The translations under genes and the position numbers were made by a program. Of a DNA stretch of 42,985 bases, positions 1 through 8,080 are shown one piece after another. Origin of the DNA: an uncultured Psychroserpens sp. (GTDB lineage: Bacteria; Bacteroidota; Bacteroidia; Flavobacteriales; Flavobacteriaceae). The notes below the pieces were generated by a model. The model was not told the DNA's origin, ran no database searches, and was given only the letters and a program-made list of their open reading frames with translations. How positions within the stretch are numbered: position 1 is the stretch's first letter; every line of letters starts with the position of its first letter. The stretch covers positions 1 through 42,985 of the forward strand of contig CAJQOA010000116.1 in the NCBI GenBank assembly GCA_905479815.1, written 5' to 3'.

Positions 1-17
1 AAATAAAATAGGAAACA

Positions 18-215
18 ATGCCTAAAATGAAAACAAAATCTAGTGCTAAAAAGCGTTTTAAGCTTACAGGTACTGGTAAAATTAAAAGAAAGCATGCTTT
101 TAAGAGTCACATCTTAACAAAGAAGTCTAAAAAGCGTAAGCTTAAGTTAACTCATGATGGTTTAGTACATAAAGCAGATGAGAACAATATTAAAACAATG
201 TTACGTTTAAAGTAA
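18..215 (+). CDS. rpmI: 50S ribosomal protein L35
   Basis: Small, very basic 65-residue protein starting [20 protein letters not shown], the typical L35 N-terminus, with the [19 protein letters not shown] core. L35 is a structural protein of the large ribosomal subunit. It is followed 103 bp later by rplT, the usual infC-rpmI-rplT order; infC would lie off the left edge and is not seen. The start is preceded by an A-rich stretch rather than a strong Shine-Dalgarno, normal for Bacteroidota. Full length for the family. Confidence 0.97.
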   Translation: MPKMKTKSSAKKRFKLTGTGKIKRKHAFKSHILTKKSKKRKLKLTHDGLVHKADENNIKTMLRLK

Positions 216-252
216 TCTAGTTTTAATCGGTTAAAACAAATTTATAAACCCT

Positions 253-299
253 GGAGTTAGGCAAAAAAATTTAGCAAGTGTCATAAAAGACCGCCTACT
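253..299 (+). promoter_or_regulatory. possible structured leader between rpmI and rplT
   Basis: The 103-bp gap between rpmI and rplT can fold. AG-TAGGC (255-262, one bulged T at 257) pairs with GCCTACT (293-299), and a smaller GTC/GAC hairpin (280-282 with 289-291) sits inside. L20 represses its own operon through RNA structure in other bacteria, so a cis-acting L20 site here is plausible. That is inference: the stems are short and no covariation was tested. Confidence 0.3.
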
Positions 300-318
300 A
301 CAAAAAACAATTAAAAAA

Positions 319-663
319 ATGCCAAGATCAGTAAATTCAGTAGCAAAGAGAGCCAGAAGAAAAAAGGTTCTTAAGCAAGCAAAAGGTTACTTTGGAAGAC
401 GTAAAAACGTTTGGACAGTAGCAAAAAACGCGGTTGACAAAGCGATGCAATATTCGTATAGAGATCGTAGAGTAAAGAAAAGAAATTTCCGTTCATTATG
501 GATTATGCGTATTAACGCAGGAGCTAGACAGCACGGAATGAGCTATTCAAGATTTATGGGAAAACTTAAAGCTAATAATATCGAATTGAACCGTAAAGTT
601 CTTGCAGATTTAGCGATGAATAATCCTGCAGCTTTTGAAGCAATAGTAAACAAAGTAAAATAA
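319..663 (+). CDS. rplT: 50S ribosomal protein L20
   Basis: 114 residues beginning [20 protein letters not shown], with the L20 signature around residues 10-60 ([37 protein letters not shown]) and the [17 protein letters not shown] core. It is an early-assembly 23S rRNA-binding protein of the large subunit and in other bacteria an RNA-level repressor of its own operon. It follows rpmI and is closed by a strong hairpin terminator at 703-730. Normal length, no anomalies. Confidence 0.97.
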   Translation: MPRSVNSVAKRARRKKVLKQAKGYFGRRKNVWTVAKNAVDKAMQYSYRDRRVKKRNFRSLWIMRINAGARQHGMSYSRFMGKLKANNIELNRKVLADLAMNNPAAFEAIVNKVK

Positions 664-702
664 GGCGTTTGCCTAATTAATAACAACAATTCGCTTATAA
701 AA

Positions 703-730
703 ACCGACTCAGAAATGAGTCGGTTTTTTT
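703..730 (+). terminator. rho-independent terminator after rplT
   Basis: Perfect 8-bp stem ACCGACTC/GAGTCGGT with loop AGAAAT, followed by a run of seven T. It is almost identical to the hairpin at 4101-4130. Confidence 0.9.
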
Positions 731-830
731 ATGCAATAGTTTTTCCAAATATAAACAGCAACACCAAAACAATATGGGCAAATACTTTTCTTATTTTTAA
801 GTAACTTACAGTACAATAAAAACTAACCAA

Positions 831-3800
831 ATGATACGTAATCAATTAATCACAACCCTAATTCTACTATTTTCAATAATCGCATTCAGCCAAGATAAAG
901 ATAAAGAAAAGAAAATCCCTTGGGATGTTTCTAACCCAGAAGGAAATTGGGATTTCAAAGAATTAAAACTATCTACCAATGAAGGTACATGGATGAATCT
1001 TGACGTAAGTCCAGATGGTAAACATATCGTTTTTGATTTATTAGGAGATATCTACAAACTAGACATTAATGGAGGAAATGCTAAAATCTTAAGGGAAGGA
1101 TTACCATTCGAAATTCAGCCACGTTTTAGCCCAGATGGAAAACATATCTCTTTTACAAGTGATGCTGGTGGAGGCGATAATATTTGGATTATGAATACTG
1201 ATGGTTCCAACGCTAAACAAATCACTAAAGAAAGTTTCAGATTATTAAACAATGCTATTTGGACACCAGACGGAAATTACCTTATCGCCAGAAAGCATTT
1301 TACTTCAGGTCGTTCACTTGGTGCTGGAGAACTATGGATGTATCACAAAACTGGTGGAAGTGGTATTCAGCTTACAAAAAAGAAAAACGACCAACAAGAT
1401 CTTAACGAGCCAACATTATCTCCAGACGGTAAACATCTATATTATAGTGAGGATGTATATCCTGGTGGCTTCTTTCAGTATAACAAAGATCCTAACAGTC
1501 AAATCTATGTGATTAATCGCTACGACATGGACACTGGGAAGATTGATAGAATTACAGGTGGACCAGGTGGTGCTGCACGTCCTCAGATATCTAGAGATGG
1601 TAAGAAATTAGCTTTTATAAAACGTGTACGAACAAAATCTGTTTTATATATACATGATTTAGAAACCGGAGAAGAATGGCCAATTTATGATCAACTTAAT
1701 AAAGACCAACAAGAAGCTTGGGCTATTTTTGGTGTATACACCAACTTCAACTGGATGCCAAATAATGAAGACATTATCATATGGTCTGGAGGGAAAATAA
1801 ATAAGATAAACATAAGTTCGCTTAACGTTTCAGATATACCATTTCAAGCTAATGCAACAATTAAGATTGCAAAAGCTATTGAGGTTGATACACCTGTTGC
1901 TCCAGATACCTTTGATGCCAAAGTTATTAGGCATGCAATAACTTCTCCTGACGGAAAGTCTATTGTATTTAATGCACTTGGTTACTTATATACACAGAAG
2001 TTACCAAACGGGACAGCAAAACGATTAACCACTGGAACAGATTTTGAATTTGAACCTACCTTCTCTCCTGATGGAAACACTATTACTTATGTCACTTGGA
2101 ATGACAAGAACTTAGGAGCTATACAATCAATTTCAGTAAATGGAGGAACTCCTACACAATTATCTTCGGAAAAAGGCATCTATAGAAATCCGTCATATGC
2201 ACACAATGGCAAACATATCGTCTATCGTAAAGAAGGCGGAAATAATGAACAAGGAAGAACATTTGCTAAGAAAACTGGATTATATTTAATGAATGCTAAT
2301 GGTACGAATTCAAAACGTGTATCAAAAGAAGGCGATTATGCGATGTTTAACACTGATGACACGAGAATCATATACCAAAAAGGTGGTCAGTTTTTTGGTG
2401 CATTGACCAAAGAATTAAAAAGTGTAGATCTTAACGGTTTTGATGAGCGTATTCACGTAAAATCTAAACACGGAAATCGTCTTGTCCCAAGTCCTGATGG
2501 AAACTGGATAGCCTTTGTTCATTTACATAAAGTCTATATGGCTCCAATGCCTAAAGCTGGAAAAACCTTGGACTTCACAGACAAATCTAAATTTGTTCCT
2601 ATCACTAAATTATCTAAAGATGCTGGTATCAATTTACACTGGTCAAAAGACAGTAAAATAATTCATTGGACGCTCGGAAATCAATATTTTTCAGCAAACG
2701 CTTCCAAAGACACTAAACTTGTAGAGTCTGGAATAAAGATAAACTTAGAAGTAAAAACGGATAAGCCACAAGGAAAGATTGCTTTAAAAGGTGCTCGAAT
2801 TATTACAATGGAAGGTGATGAAATTATTGAAAACGGAACCATTATTATCAACAACAATAGAATAGAAGCTATTGGAACCACTTCGGATGTTTCAATTCCG
2901 TCAGGTACAAAAGTGTATGATGTCACAGGAAAAACAATTATGCCAGGAATGGTTGATGCACATGCACATATTGGCGGTTTTAGATATGGTCTAACGACAC
3001 AGAAGCACTGGCAATTTTATGCAAATTTAGCTTATGGTGTGACGACTGCCCATGATCCTTCAGCAAATTCTGAAACAGTTTTTGCACTTTCCGAATTACA
3101 AAAAAATGGAACACTCGTGGGACCTCGCCTCTACTCTACTGGATTTATATTATATGGAGCTGATGGCGATTTTAAAGCTGTTATAAATAATCTCGAAGAT
3201 GCACGCTCTTCAATTAGAAGAACAAAAGCTTTTGGAGCATTATCAGTTAAAAGTTACAATCAACCTCGAAGAGAACAACGACAACAAGTATTACAAGCTG
3301 CTCGTGAAGAAGGTATATTTGTAGTTCCTGAAGGTGGATCGACATTTTACCATAATATAACTATGGTCATGGATGGACACACTGGAGTTGAACATAATAT
3401 CCCAGTAGCTCCTGTTTATAAAGATGTACTAGAACTTTGGGGAAATAGCAATGTAGGTTATACGCCTACACTTATTGTGAATTATGGAGGAATGAATGGT
3501 GAAATGTTTTGGTATCAAAAAACGAATGTATGGGAAAATGAAAAACTTCTAAAATATACACCTAGAAGTATTATAGATGCGCGATCAAGACACAGAGTTA
3601 TGATTCCTGATGAAGAATATGAAAATGGACACATCCTCGTTTCAAAAACAACTAAAGCGTTAAGTGATGCTGGAGTTAAAGTAAATCTTGGTGCTCACGG
3701 ACAATTACAAGGTCTTGGTGCTCATTGGGAATTATGGTTATTACAACAAGGCGGCATGTCTAATCATGAAGCCTTGCAAGCTGCTACTATTAATGGCGCA

Positions 3801-4094
3801 AATTATATAGGTGCCGGAAATGATGTTGGATCTCTTAAAAAAGGCAAATTAGCAGATTTAATTGTTATGGATAAAAACCCATTAGAAAATATACAAAACT
3901 CCGAAAGTATAATATATACTATGATTAATGGTAGATTATATGATACAGAAACTATGAATGAAATTGGAAACGAACCAAAAGAACGAGGAAAATTCTATTG
4001 GGAAAATTCTAAATACAATCTAGCTTTTCCTTGGCATGAAGAAACACAAAGCTTCACAAGAGGTGCTTGTGGTTGTCATGTAGGATCACATTAA
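831..4094 (+). CDS. exported TolB-like beta-propeller / amidohydrolase fusion
   Basis: 1087 residues with an N-terminal Sec signal (hydrophobic LITTLILLFSIIAFSQ). Residues about 50-620 hold repeated WD40-like PD40 blades (for example FSPDGKHISFTSDAGG and TSPDGKSIVFNALG), as in TolB and prolyl-oligopeptidase propellers. Residues about 645-1050 form an amidohydrolase: after GKTIMPGMVDAHAHIGG, which carries the HxH metal pair, come GVEHN and LGAHGQLQGLGAHWE, then the family's closing GSLKKGKLADLIVMD. It probably hydrolyses a cyclic amide or peptide-like substrate in the periplasm; the substrate cannot be read from sequence. The C-terminus is odd, ending GACGCHVGSH with two Cys and two His. It stands alone between two near-identical terminators. 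Confidence 0.88.
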   Translation: MIRNQLITTLILLFSIIAFSQDKDKEKKIPWDVSNPEGNWDFKELKLSTNEGTWMNLDVSPDGKHIVFDLLGDIYKLDINGGNAKILREGLPFEIQPRFSPDGKHISFTSDAGGGDNIWIMNTDGSNAKQITKESFRLLNNAIWTPDGNYLIARKHFTSGRSLGAGELWMYHKTGGSGIQLTKKKNDQQDLNEPTLSPDGKHLYYSEDVYPGGFFQYNKDPNSQIYVINRYDMDTGKIDRITGGPGGAARPQISRDGKKLAFIKRVRTKSVLYIHDLETGEEWPIYDQLNKDQQEAWAIFGVYTNFNWMPNNEDIIIWSGGKINKINISSLNVSDIPFQANATIKIAKAIEVDTPVAPDTFDAKVIRHAITSPDGKSIVFNALGYLYTQKLPNGTAKRLTTGTDFEFEPTFSPDGNTITYVTWNDKNLGAIQSISVNGGTPTQLSSEKGIYRNPSYAHNGKHIVYRKEGGNNEQGRTFAKKTGLYLMNANGTNSKRVSKEGDYAMFNTDDTRIIYQKGGQFFGALTKELKSVDLNGFDERIHVKSKHGNRLVPSPDGNWIAFVHLHKVYMAPMPKAGKTLDFTDKSKFVPITKLSKDAGINLHWSKDSKIIHWTLGNQYFSANASKDTKLVESGIKINLEVKTDKPQGKIALKGARIITMEGDEIIENGTIIINNNRIEAIGTTSDVSIPSGTKVYDVTGKTIMPGMVDAHAHIGGFRYGLTTQKHWQFYANLAYGVTTAHDPSANSETVFALSELQKNGTLVGPRLYSTGFILYGADGDFKAVINNLEDARSSIRRTKAFGALSVKSYNQPRREQRQQVLQAAREEGIFVVPEGGSTFYHNITMVMDGHTGVEHNIPVAPVYKDVLELWGNSNVGYTPTLIVNYGGMNGEMFWYQKTNVWENEKLLKYTPRSIIDARSRHRVMIPDEEYENGHILVSKTTKALSDAGVKVNLGAHGQLQGLGAHWELWLLQQGGMSNHEALQAATINGANYIGAGNDVGSLKKGKLADLIVMDKNPLENIQNSESIIYTMINGRLYDTETMNEIGNEPKERGKFYWENSKYNLAFPWHEETQSFTRGACGCHVGSH

Positions 4095-4100
4095 AACAAT

Positions 4101-4130
4101 AAAAACCGACTTAGAAATGAGTCGGTTTTT
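4101..4130. terminator. bidirectional terminator between convergent genes
   Basis: A run of A, stem CCGACT/AGTCGG and a run of T, lying between the plus-strand amidohydrolase and the minus-strand cyclase. It could serve both directions. It repeats the rplT terminator with one substitution in the stem-loop. Confidence 0.85.
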
Positions 4131-5206
4131 TATTTTTCATTTATGGCTATAATATTTAATACATCTTGTTTTCCTTTGAGTAAAATATTACCTAAACTCT
4201 TTGAAGTGTATTTCGGTTTTAATGGCATTCTATCTAAAAGTTCATCAGATATTAATATAGATTCACCATACTTATTGCATTCACCTTGTATTCTTGCGGT
4301 TGTATTAATAACATCTCCATGAAATGCCAACTCCTTTTTAACTGTACCAACTTGGGTAATTATTAATTCTCCTCCATGTACACCAGCTTTAAAAAAAGGC
4401 TCTAGATTATAGTTTTTTATATAATATTTTGAACGCTTTTTTAATTGTTTTACAAATGCAAAGTATAATTCTATGCAATTATTATTTTTCAAACCCTTTT
4501 TAAGTTTCCATGTGATTACTGCTTCATCTCCAACATACTGATATATGTCACCATCAAAGCGAGATAAAACTTTGTTTAAATCAAAGAAGCAATCCTGCAA
4601 TAACCTACTATACCTTTTATGACCAATCGCTTCTGCAATTGTTGTTGATGATTTTAAATCAATAAACATAAAAATTCGCTCTTCTTCAGTTGGTTTATTG
4701 TATTTACCAATAAGCATATTTATCAATACACCTCTCCCAAATTTCTCTAAGGTCAATTTTAGAAATAAAAAAATAAAGGATGCTAAGAAAAAATAGGATG
4801 TTGCTAACCAGAATAGCGAACTGGTTTTCCACCAACCACGTTCATTTTGCAAATTAATGTCCATATCGCTTTCTATTAAAGCGATTATAAAACTTAAAGA
4901 CACTATTAGAACTAGGATGTAAATTGCGATTTTCAATACTATAGATAACCCTAGATATATATTATTAGTAATTAACTTTTCAAATATAAATTCAATGATT
5001 GCATAAAAAATTCCAACTAAAATACCGAGTATAATAGCAAAATGAAGCCACTCTGTAATGGGTATAATATTTTTAGGGTTTACAAATGAAACGCCTTGCT
5101 CTTCTCCATGAGCTATAAAACGAATCATTATAAAAATAGAAAACGCTAAAACCCAAAAGATAATAGCGAAGAATAATTGTTTGATAAATAGTTTGAAACT
5201 ATACAT
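4130..5206 (-). CDS. membrane class III adenylate/guanylate cyclase
   Basis: 358 residues. Four hydrophobic helices lie at about residues 10-30, 52-72, 88-110 and 130-150, and a cytoplasmic class III cyclase domain fills 175-350. Both metal aspartates are present (D183 in FIDLKSST, D227 in YVGDEAV), followed by HGDVINTTARIQ with the catalytic Asn301 and Arg305, so the enzyme looks intact. Lys290/Lys291 may set purine choice, but ATP or GTP use cannot be decided here. Class III cyclases make cAMP or cGMP. The gene starts 9 nt after the stop of an EF-hand gene on the same strand, so the two are almost certainly co-transcribed, which suggests calcium-linked control. Confidence 0.88.
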   Translation of the reverse strand: MYSFKLFIKQLFFAIIFWVLAFSIFIMIRFIAHGEEQGVSFVNPKNIIPITEWLHFAIILGILVGIFYAIIEFIFEKLITNNIYLGLSIVLKIAIYILVLIVSLSFIIALIESDMDINLQNERGWWKTSSLFWLATSYFFLASFIFLFLKLTLEKFGRGVLINMLIGKYNKPTEEERIFMFIDLKSSTTIAEAIGHKRYSRLLQDCFFDLNKVLSRFDGDIYQYVGDEAVITWKLKKGLKNNNCIELYFAFVKQLKKRSKYYIKNYNLEPFFKAGVHGGELIITQVGTVKKELAFHGDVINTTARIQGECNKYGESILISDELLDRMPLKPKYTSKSLGNILLKGKQDVLNIIAINEK

Positions 5207-5215
5207 TATGTGTTT

Positions 5216-5497
5216 TTACGTCTTGCTTTTTCCTAAAATTTCACCAATAGCAACTTTAAACTCTTTCCAATCTACAAGACCATCTCCATCATTATCGTAA
5301 CCTTCGATTAGCTTTGAAGCGACCAAACCTCTAATAAACCCGCTAATTTCTGCCTGCTTTAAAAGCTTAACAATTTCACCTTTTGATAATTTACCATCAC
5401 TTCCTTTATCAAAAAAAGCAAATGCTTCTTCTGGAGAACTGAAATGATTAGTAATTACAATTTGTATCTTTTTAAGAATTTTCTTTTTTGAAGCCAT
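5216..5497 (-). CDS. small EF-hand calcium-binding protein
   Basis: 93 residues with no signal peptide, so probably cytoplasmic. Two EF-hand loops are visible: D30-E41 (DKGSDGKLSKGE, with Gly at position 3) and D68-E79 (DNDGDGLVDWKE, fully canonical). The helices around each loop fit a paired EF-hand domain of calmodulin-like layout. It lies immediately upstream of the membrane cyclase in an apparent two-gene operon, so a role as calcium sensor for that enzyme is an attractive inference, not a demonstrated one. A terminator at 5532-5564 separates it from the upstream gene. Confidence 0.85.
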   Translation of the reverse strand: MASKKKILKKIQIVITNHFSSPEEAFAFFDKGSDGKLSKGEIVKLLKQAEISGFIRGLVASKLIEGYDNDGDGLVDWKEFKVAIGEILGKSKT

Positions 5498-5531
5498 ACT
5501 ATTTCATTTTAATGCAAATAAATTTAAATAG

Positions 5532-5564
5532 AAAAAGCCATTTAAGAACCTTAAATGGCTTTTT
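5532..5564 (-). terminator. terminator of the small lipoprotein gene
   Basis: Perfect 14-bp stem AAAAGCCATTTAAG / CTTAAATGGCTTTT around a 3-nt loop, A-rich on one side and T-rich on the other. It lies just 3' of the minus-strand gene ending at 5589 and insulates the EF-hand/cyclase pair. Confidence 0.85.
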
Positions 5565-5588
5565 AATTTATAATTAAATGTCTAATAA

Positions 5589-5876
5589 TTAATTTTCTTC
5601 TACATTAACATCATCAACTGAGCAATCACCAAGACCATCAATAATAGTTTGAATTGTACCACTAGAATCACCACAAGCATCTTTTTGTTGTTGTAATGTT
5701 AATTTATAAGCGTTACAAAATGCTTCATAATCACCTGATGTAGCATCTGTAAAGTTAGTCAAGGCTGCTGCAGTATTTTGAGTTGCTTCTGAACAAGAAA
5801 GTGCTGATTGAATATCGTCTTCACTGCAAGAAAAAGCCAGTGCTAAGCAAAATATAGAAATATAAATTTTTTTCAT
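5589..5876 (-). CDS. small Cys-rich lipoprotein, function unknown
   Basis: 95 residues. MKKIYISIFCLALAFSCSED is an SPII signal with lipobox Cys17 followed by acidic residues, suggesting a lipid-anchored envelope or surface protein. The mature part is acidic and keeps several Cys (SALSCSEA, EAFCNAYK, KDACGDSSG, LGDCSVDD), so disulfides are likely. The block EAFCNAYKLTLQQQKDACGD resembles short flavobacterial lipoproteins I have seen but cannot name. No function is assigned. It has its own terminator. Confidence 0.75.
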   Translation of the reverse strand: MKKIYISIFCLALAFSCSEDDIQSALSCSEATQNTAAALTNFTDATSGDYEAFCNAYKLTLQQQKDACGDSSGTIQTIIDGLGDCSVDDVNVEEN

Positions 5877-5923
5877 TTTATAGTTTTAAGTTATAAGTGG
5901 TTAAATATAAGGTTATAATTTTA

Positions 5924-7183
5924 TTATGTTTTTTGTTTTTTCTTTTTAGCTGCAGGGAAGAGTACATTATTGAGTATTAATCTATAGCCTGGCGATGTTG
6001 GATGCAAATCTAATTCGGTTTTAGGATCACCAACTTTATGTGTATAATCTTCTGGATCATGACCTCCATAAAAGGTAAAAAAACCTTTCCCTTTAATACC
6101 GTGAATGTATTTAGCTTCTCCATTAGTTTTATTCTCTCCCAGCACCAATACATTTGACTTAATTTCTTCGCGAGTAAAAGATGTTGTTTGTCCCATAAAA
6201 CCTTTCACTAAAGCTGTATGATTTTGGTTGAGCATTGATGGAATTGGATCCCATTTGGCTGAAAATTCCATGAGTGTAAAATAATCTGTAGTTTTTGGAA
6301 TGCGACGTTTTCTTGTCATATCAATAGAAGAAAATTCATAAACATTTGGACTTCTTTCTAATAAATAGTCTTTAAAAGCTAATGTTCTTGAATAATCAAT
6401 CTTATTTTGATATCCAGCATCACTTCCATCTCCATCAAACATAGGTTCGCAAATATCAACTCCCTCTGCAGACAATGCTATATCAAAACTATCTGTTGCA
6501 CTACACATGGCAAACATAAAACCACCTCCAATAACATATTCTCTAATTTTTTTGGCTACCGCTAATTTTTCTTCGGAAACTTTAGAATATCCTAAACTAA
6601 TAGCTAATTCTTCTGCTTCCCTTTTTTCTCTTATATACCAGGAAGCAGAACGATATGCTCTGTAAAATTTGCCAAACTGTCCCGTAAAATCTTCATGATG
6701 CAAATGCAACCAATCATAAAGTAGTAAAGCATCGTTTAGAACTTCTTCATCATAAATAGTATCATAAGGAATTTCAGCATACGTTAAAACCATTGTCACT
6801 GCATCATCCCATGGTTGTAAACCTTTTGGAGTATAAACAGCAATTTTTGGTGCTTTCTCTAAAACAACTGCTTCCATATTTTGTGACGGACTAGCAATCA
6901 TTTCTAAAATCTCTTCTGCTTTAGAGTTAGATATTACCTCAAAACTTACGCCTCTAATTTGACATTCTCGTTGAATTTCTTCAGAATCTGGCAATAAAAA
7001 AGAGCCCCCTTTATAATTTAAAAGCCACTTGACTTTTAATTGTTTTTCTAATGTCCAATAAGTAACACCATAGGCTTTTAAGTGGTTGTCTTGTCCTTCA
7101 GAATCCATAGGAATTAAAATGTAAGACGCATAAGAGTGTGCAACTACAAATAAAAATATGATTAGGGAAATTGTCTTTTTCAT
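5924..7183 (-). CDS. exported GATase-like protein (homologues labelled 'asparagine synthetase B')
   Basis: 419 residues with a Sec signal (MKKTISLIIFLFVVAHSYAS). Residues about 20-95 form a module beginning YILIPMDSEGQDNHLKAYGV. Residues about 110-410 (APKIAVYTPKGLQPWDDAVT, YVIGGGFMFAMCSATDSFDI, FFTFYGGHDPEDYTH) resemble a class I glutamine-amidotransferase or ThuA-like fold. From memory, close flavobacterial homologues are often called asparagine synthetase B, but no Asn-synthase ATP-pyrophosphatase domain is visible and the protein is exported, so that name should not be trusted. A 65-bp repeat shared with the 41651 gene lies 26 nt upstream of the start. Confidence 0.6.
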   Translation of the reverse strand: MKKTISLIIFLFVVAHSYASYILIPMDSEGQDNHLKAYGVTYWTLEKQLKVKWLLNYKGGSFLLPDSEEIQRECQIRGVSFEVISNSKAEEILEMIASPSQNMEAVVLEKAPKIAVYTPKGLQPWDDAVTMVLTYAEIPYDTIYDEEVLNDALLLYDWLHLHHEDFTGQFGKFYRAYRSASWYIREKREAEELAISLGYSKVSEEKLAVAKKIREYVIGGGFMFAMCSATDSFDIALSAEGVDICEPMFDGDGSDAGYQNKIDYSRTLAFKDYLLERSPNVYEFSSIDMTRKRRIPKTTDYFTLMEFSAKWDPIPSMLNQNHTALVKGFMGQTTSFTREEIKSNVLVLGENKTNGEAKYIHGIKGKGFFTFYGGHDPEDYTHKVGDPKTELDLHPTSPGYRLILNNVLFPAAKKKKQKT

Positions 7184-7209
7184 GTATTCATTATGTATTG
7201 TTTTCTAAC

Positions 7210-7274
7210 GGTCACATGCAATGCGCAATTAATCATTCTCTCGATTGATAAAGCTTTTCATCTGCTCGTTTCAT
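7210..7274. repeat. 65-bp intergenic repeat, copy 1
   Basis: From GGTCACATG at 7210 to TGCTCGTTTCAT ending at 7274. It aligns without gaps to 41677-41741 at about 75% identity by eye, with fully conserved ends and a conserved ATTAATCATT in the middle. It sits 26 nt upstream of the minus-strand start at 7183. No ORF covers it. Confidence 0.6.
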
Positions 7275-7336
7275 ACTTGAAATATACTCAAAAATTATTC
7301 CGAAGCTTAACAGTTTAATATAGTTTTAAAGGTTTT

Positions 7337-8080
7337 TTAAGATAAGGCCAACTTCTGTAACTCATTATAATATGGAAGGCATTCTTTTAATAATGGTTCT
7401 AAATGCTTCGGAAATGGAGTCGTTTTAGGTTTGTATGCTGAAAAACCAGAAGATTTATGCACATTATCATACCAATATTTTGCCCATACGCCATCTTCTG
7501 GGCGCTTAGAAGGTTTCCATTTTAGCATATTTTCATCAAATGGCATTCCTATATGATCGCATAACTGCTTCAAAACACCTTCAGGATTTAATAAAACGTT
7601 CTTAGAGTCGAGTACAACGAAATCAATATCGTTTTTTCTGAATTCTTCAATTAAATCAATGTGCAATTTATAACCAACATCATCAATGGATGGGTTTTTA
7701 ATTACCTTATCAAATGAAGGTAACATGTCTACTGGATTTCTAGTAAGAATCACGTTGGTAAGATTTTTCATAAATGAACGATTCAAATCTAACAAGTGAT
7801 GTGTCATATTCTTAAAGAAAAGCACTTTACTTTCCGAAGAATTAATCATCATATCCACAACTTTATCACCATCATTATCCATAGATGCTAAAATATCTTC
7901 TGCTCCAGGATGATAGTCTTTAGCTTTAGATTTCTTAAGATAATACGCGTATAGAGGTTCATCAAAAACGGTTGTATCATTACGTTGAGCAAAACTATAC
8001 ATCAAGGCTGTTGATATATTTCGAGGACCAGACCAAACCGAAATTCGTTTTATATCATTACTTTTCATAAGCCACTGCAT
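7337..8080 (-). CDS. sulfotransferase-like P-loop protein
   Basis: 247 residues. The N-terminal strand-loop-helix ISVWSGPRNISTALMYSFAQ (residues 13-32) looks like the PAPS-binding loop of sulfotransferases, and NVILTRNPVDMLPSF around residue 110 resembles the second PAPS-contact segment. It could be a sulfotransferase or a related nucleotide-binding enzyme; the acceptor is unknown. It overlaps the upstream class IV aminotransferase gene by 23 bp, implying translational coupling and a shared pathway. A second ATG at 8068 would cut the overlap to 11 bp; the first is kept because an A-rich stretch precedes it. Confidence 0.7.
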   Translation of the reverse strand: MQWLMKSNDIKRISVWSGPRNISTALMYSFAQRNDTTVFDEPLYAYYLKKSKAKDYHPGAEDILASMDNDGDKVVDMMINSSESKVLFFKNMTHHLLDLNRSFMKNLTNVILTRNPVDMLPSFDKVIKNPSIDDVGYKLHIDLIEEFRKNDIDFVVLDSKNVLLNPEGVLKQLCDHIGMPFDENMLKWKPSKRPEDGVWAKYWYDNVHKSSGFSAYKPKTTPFPKHLEPLLKECLPYYNELQKLALS

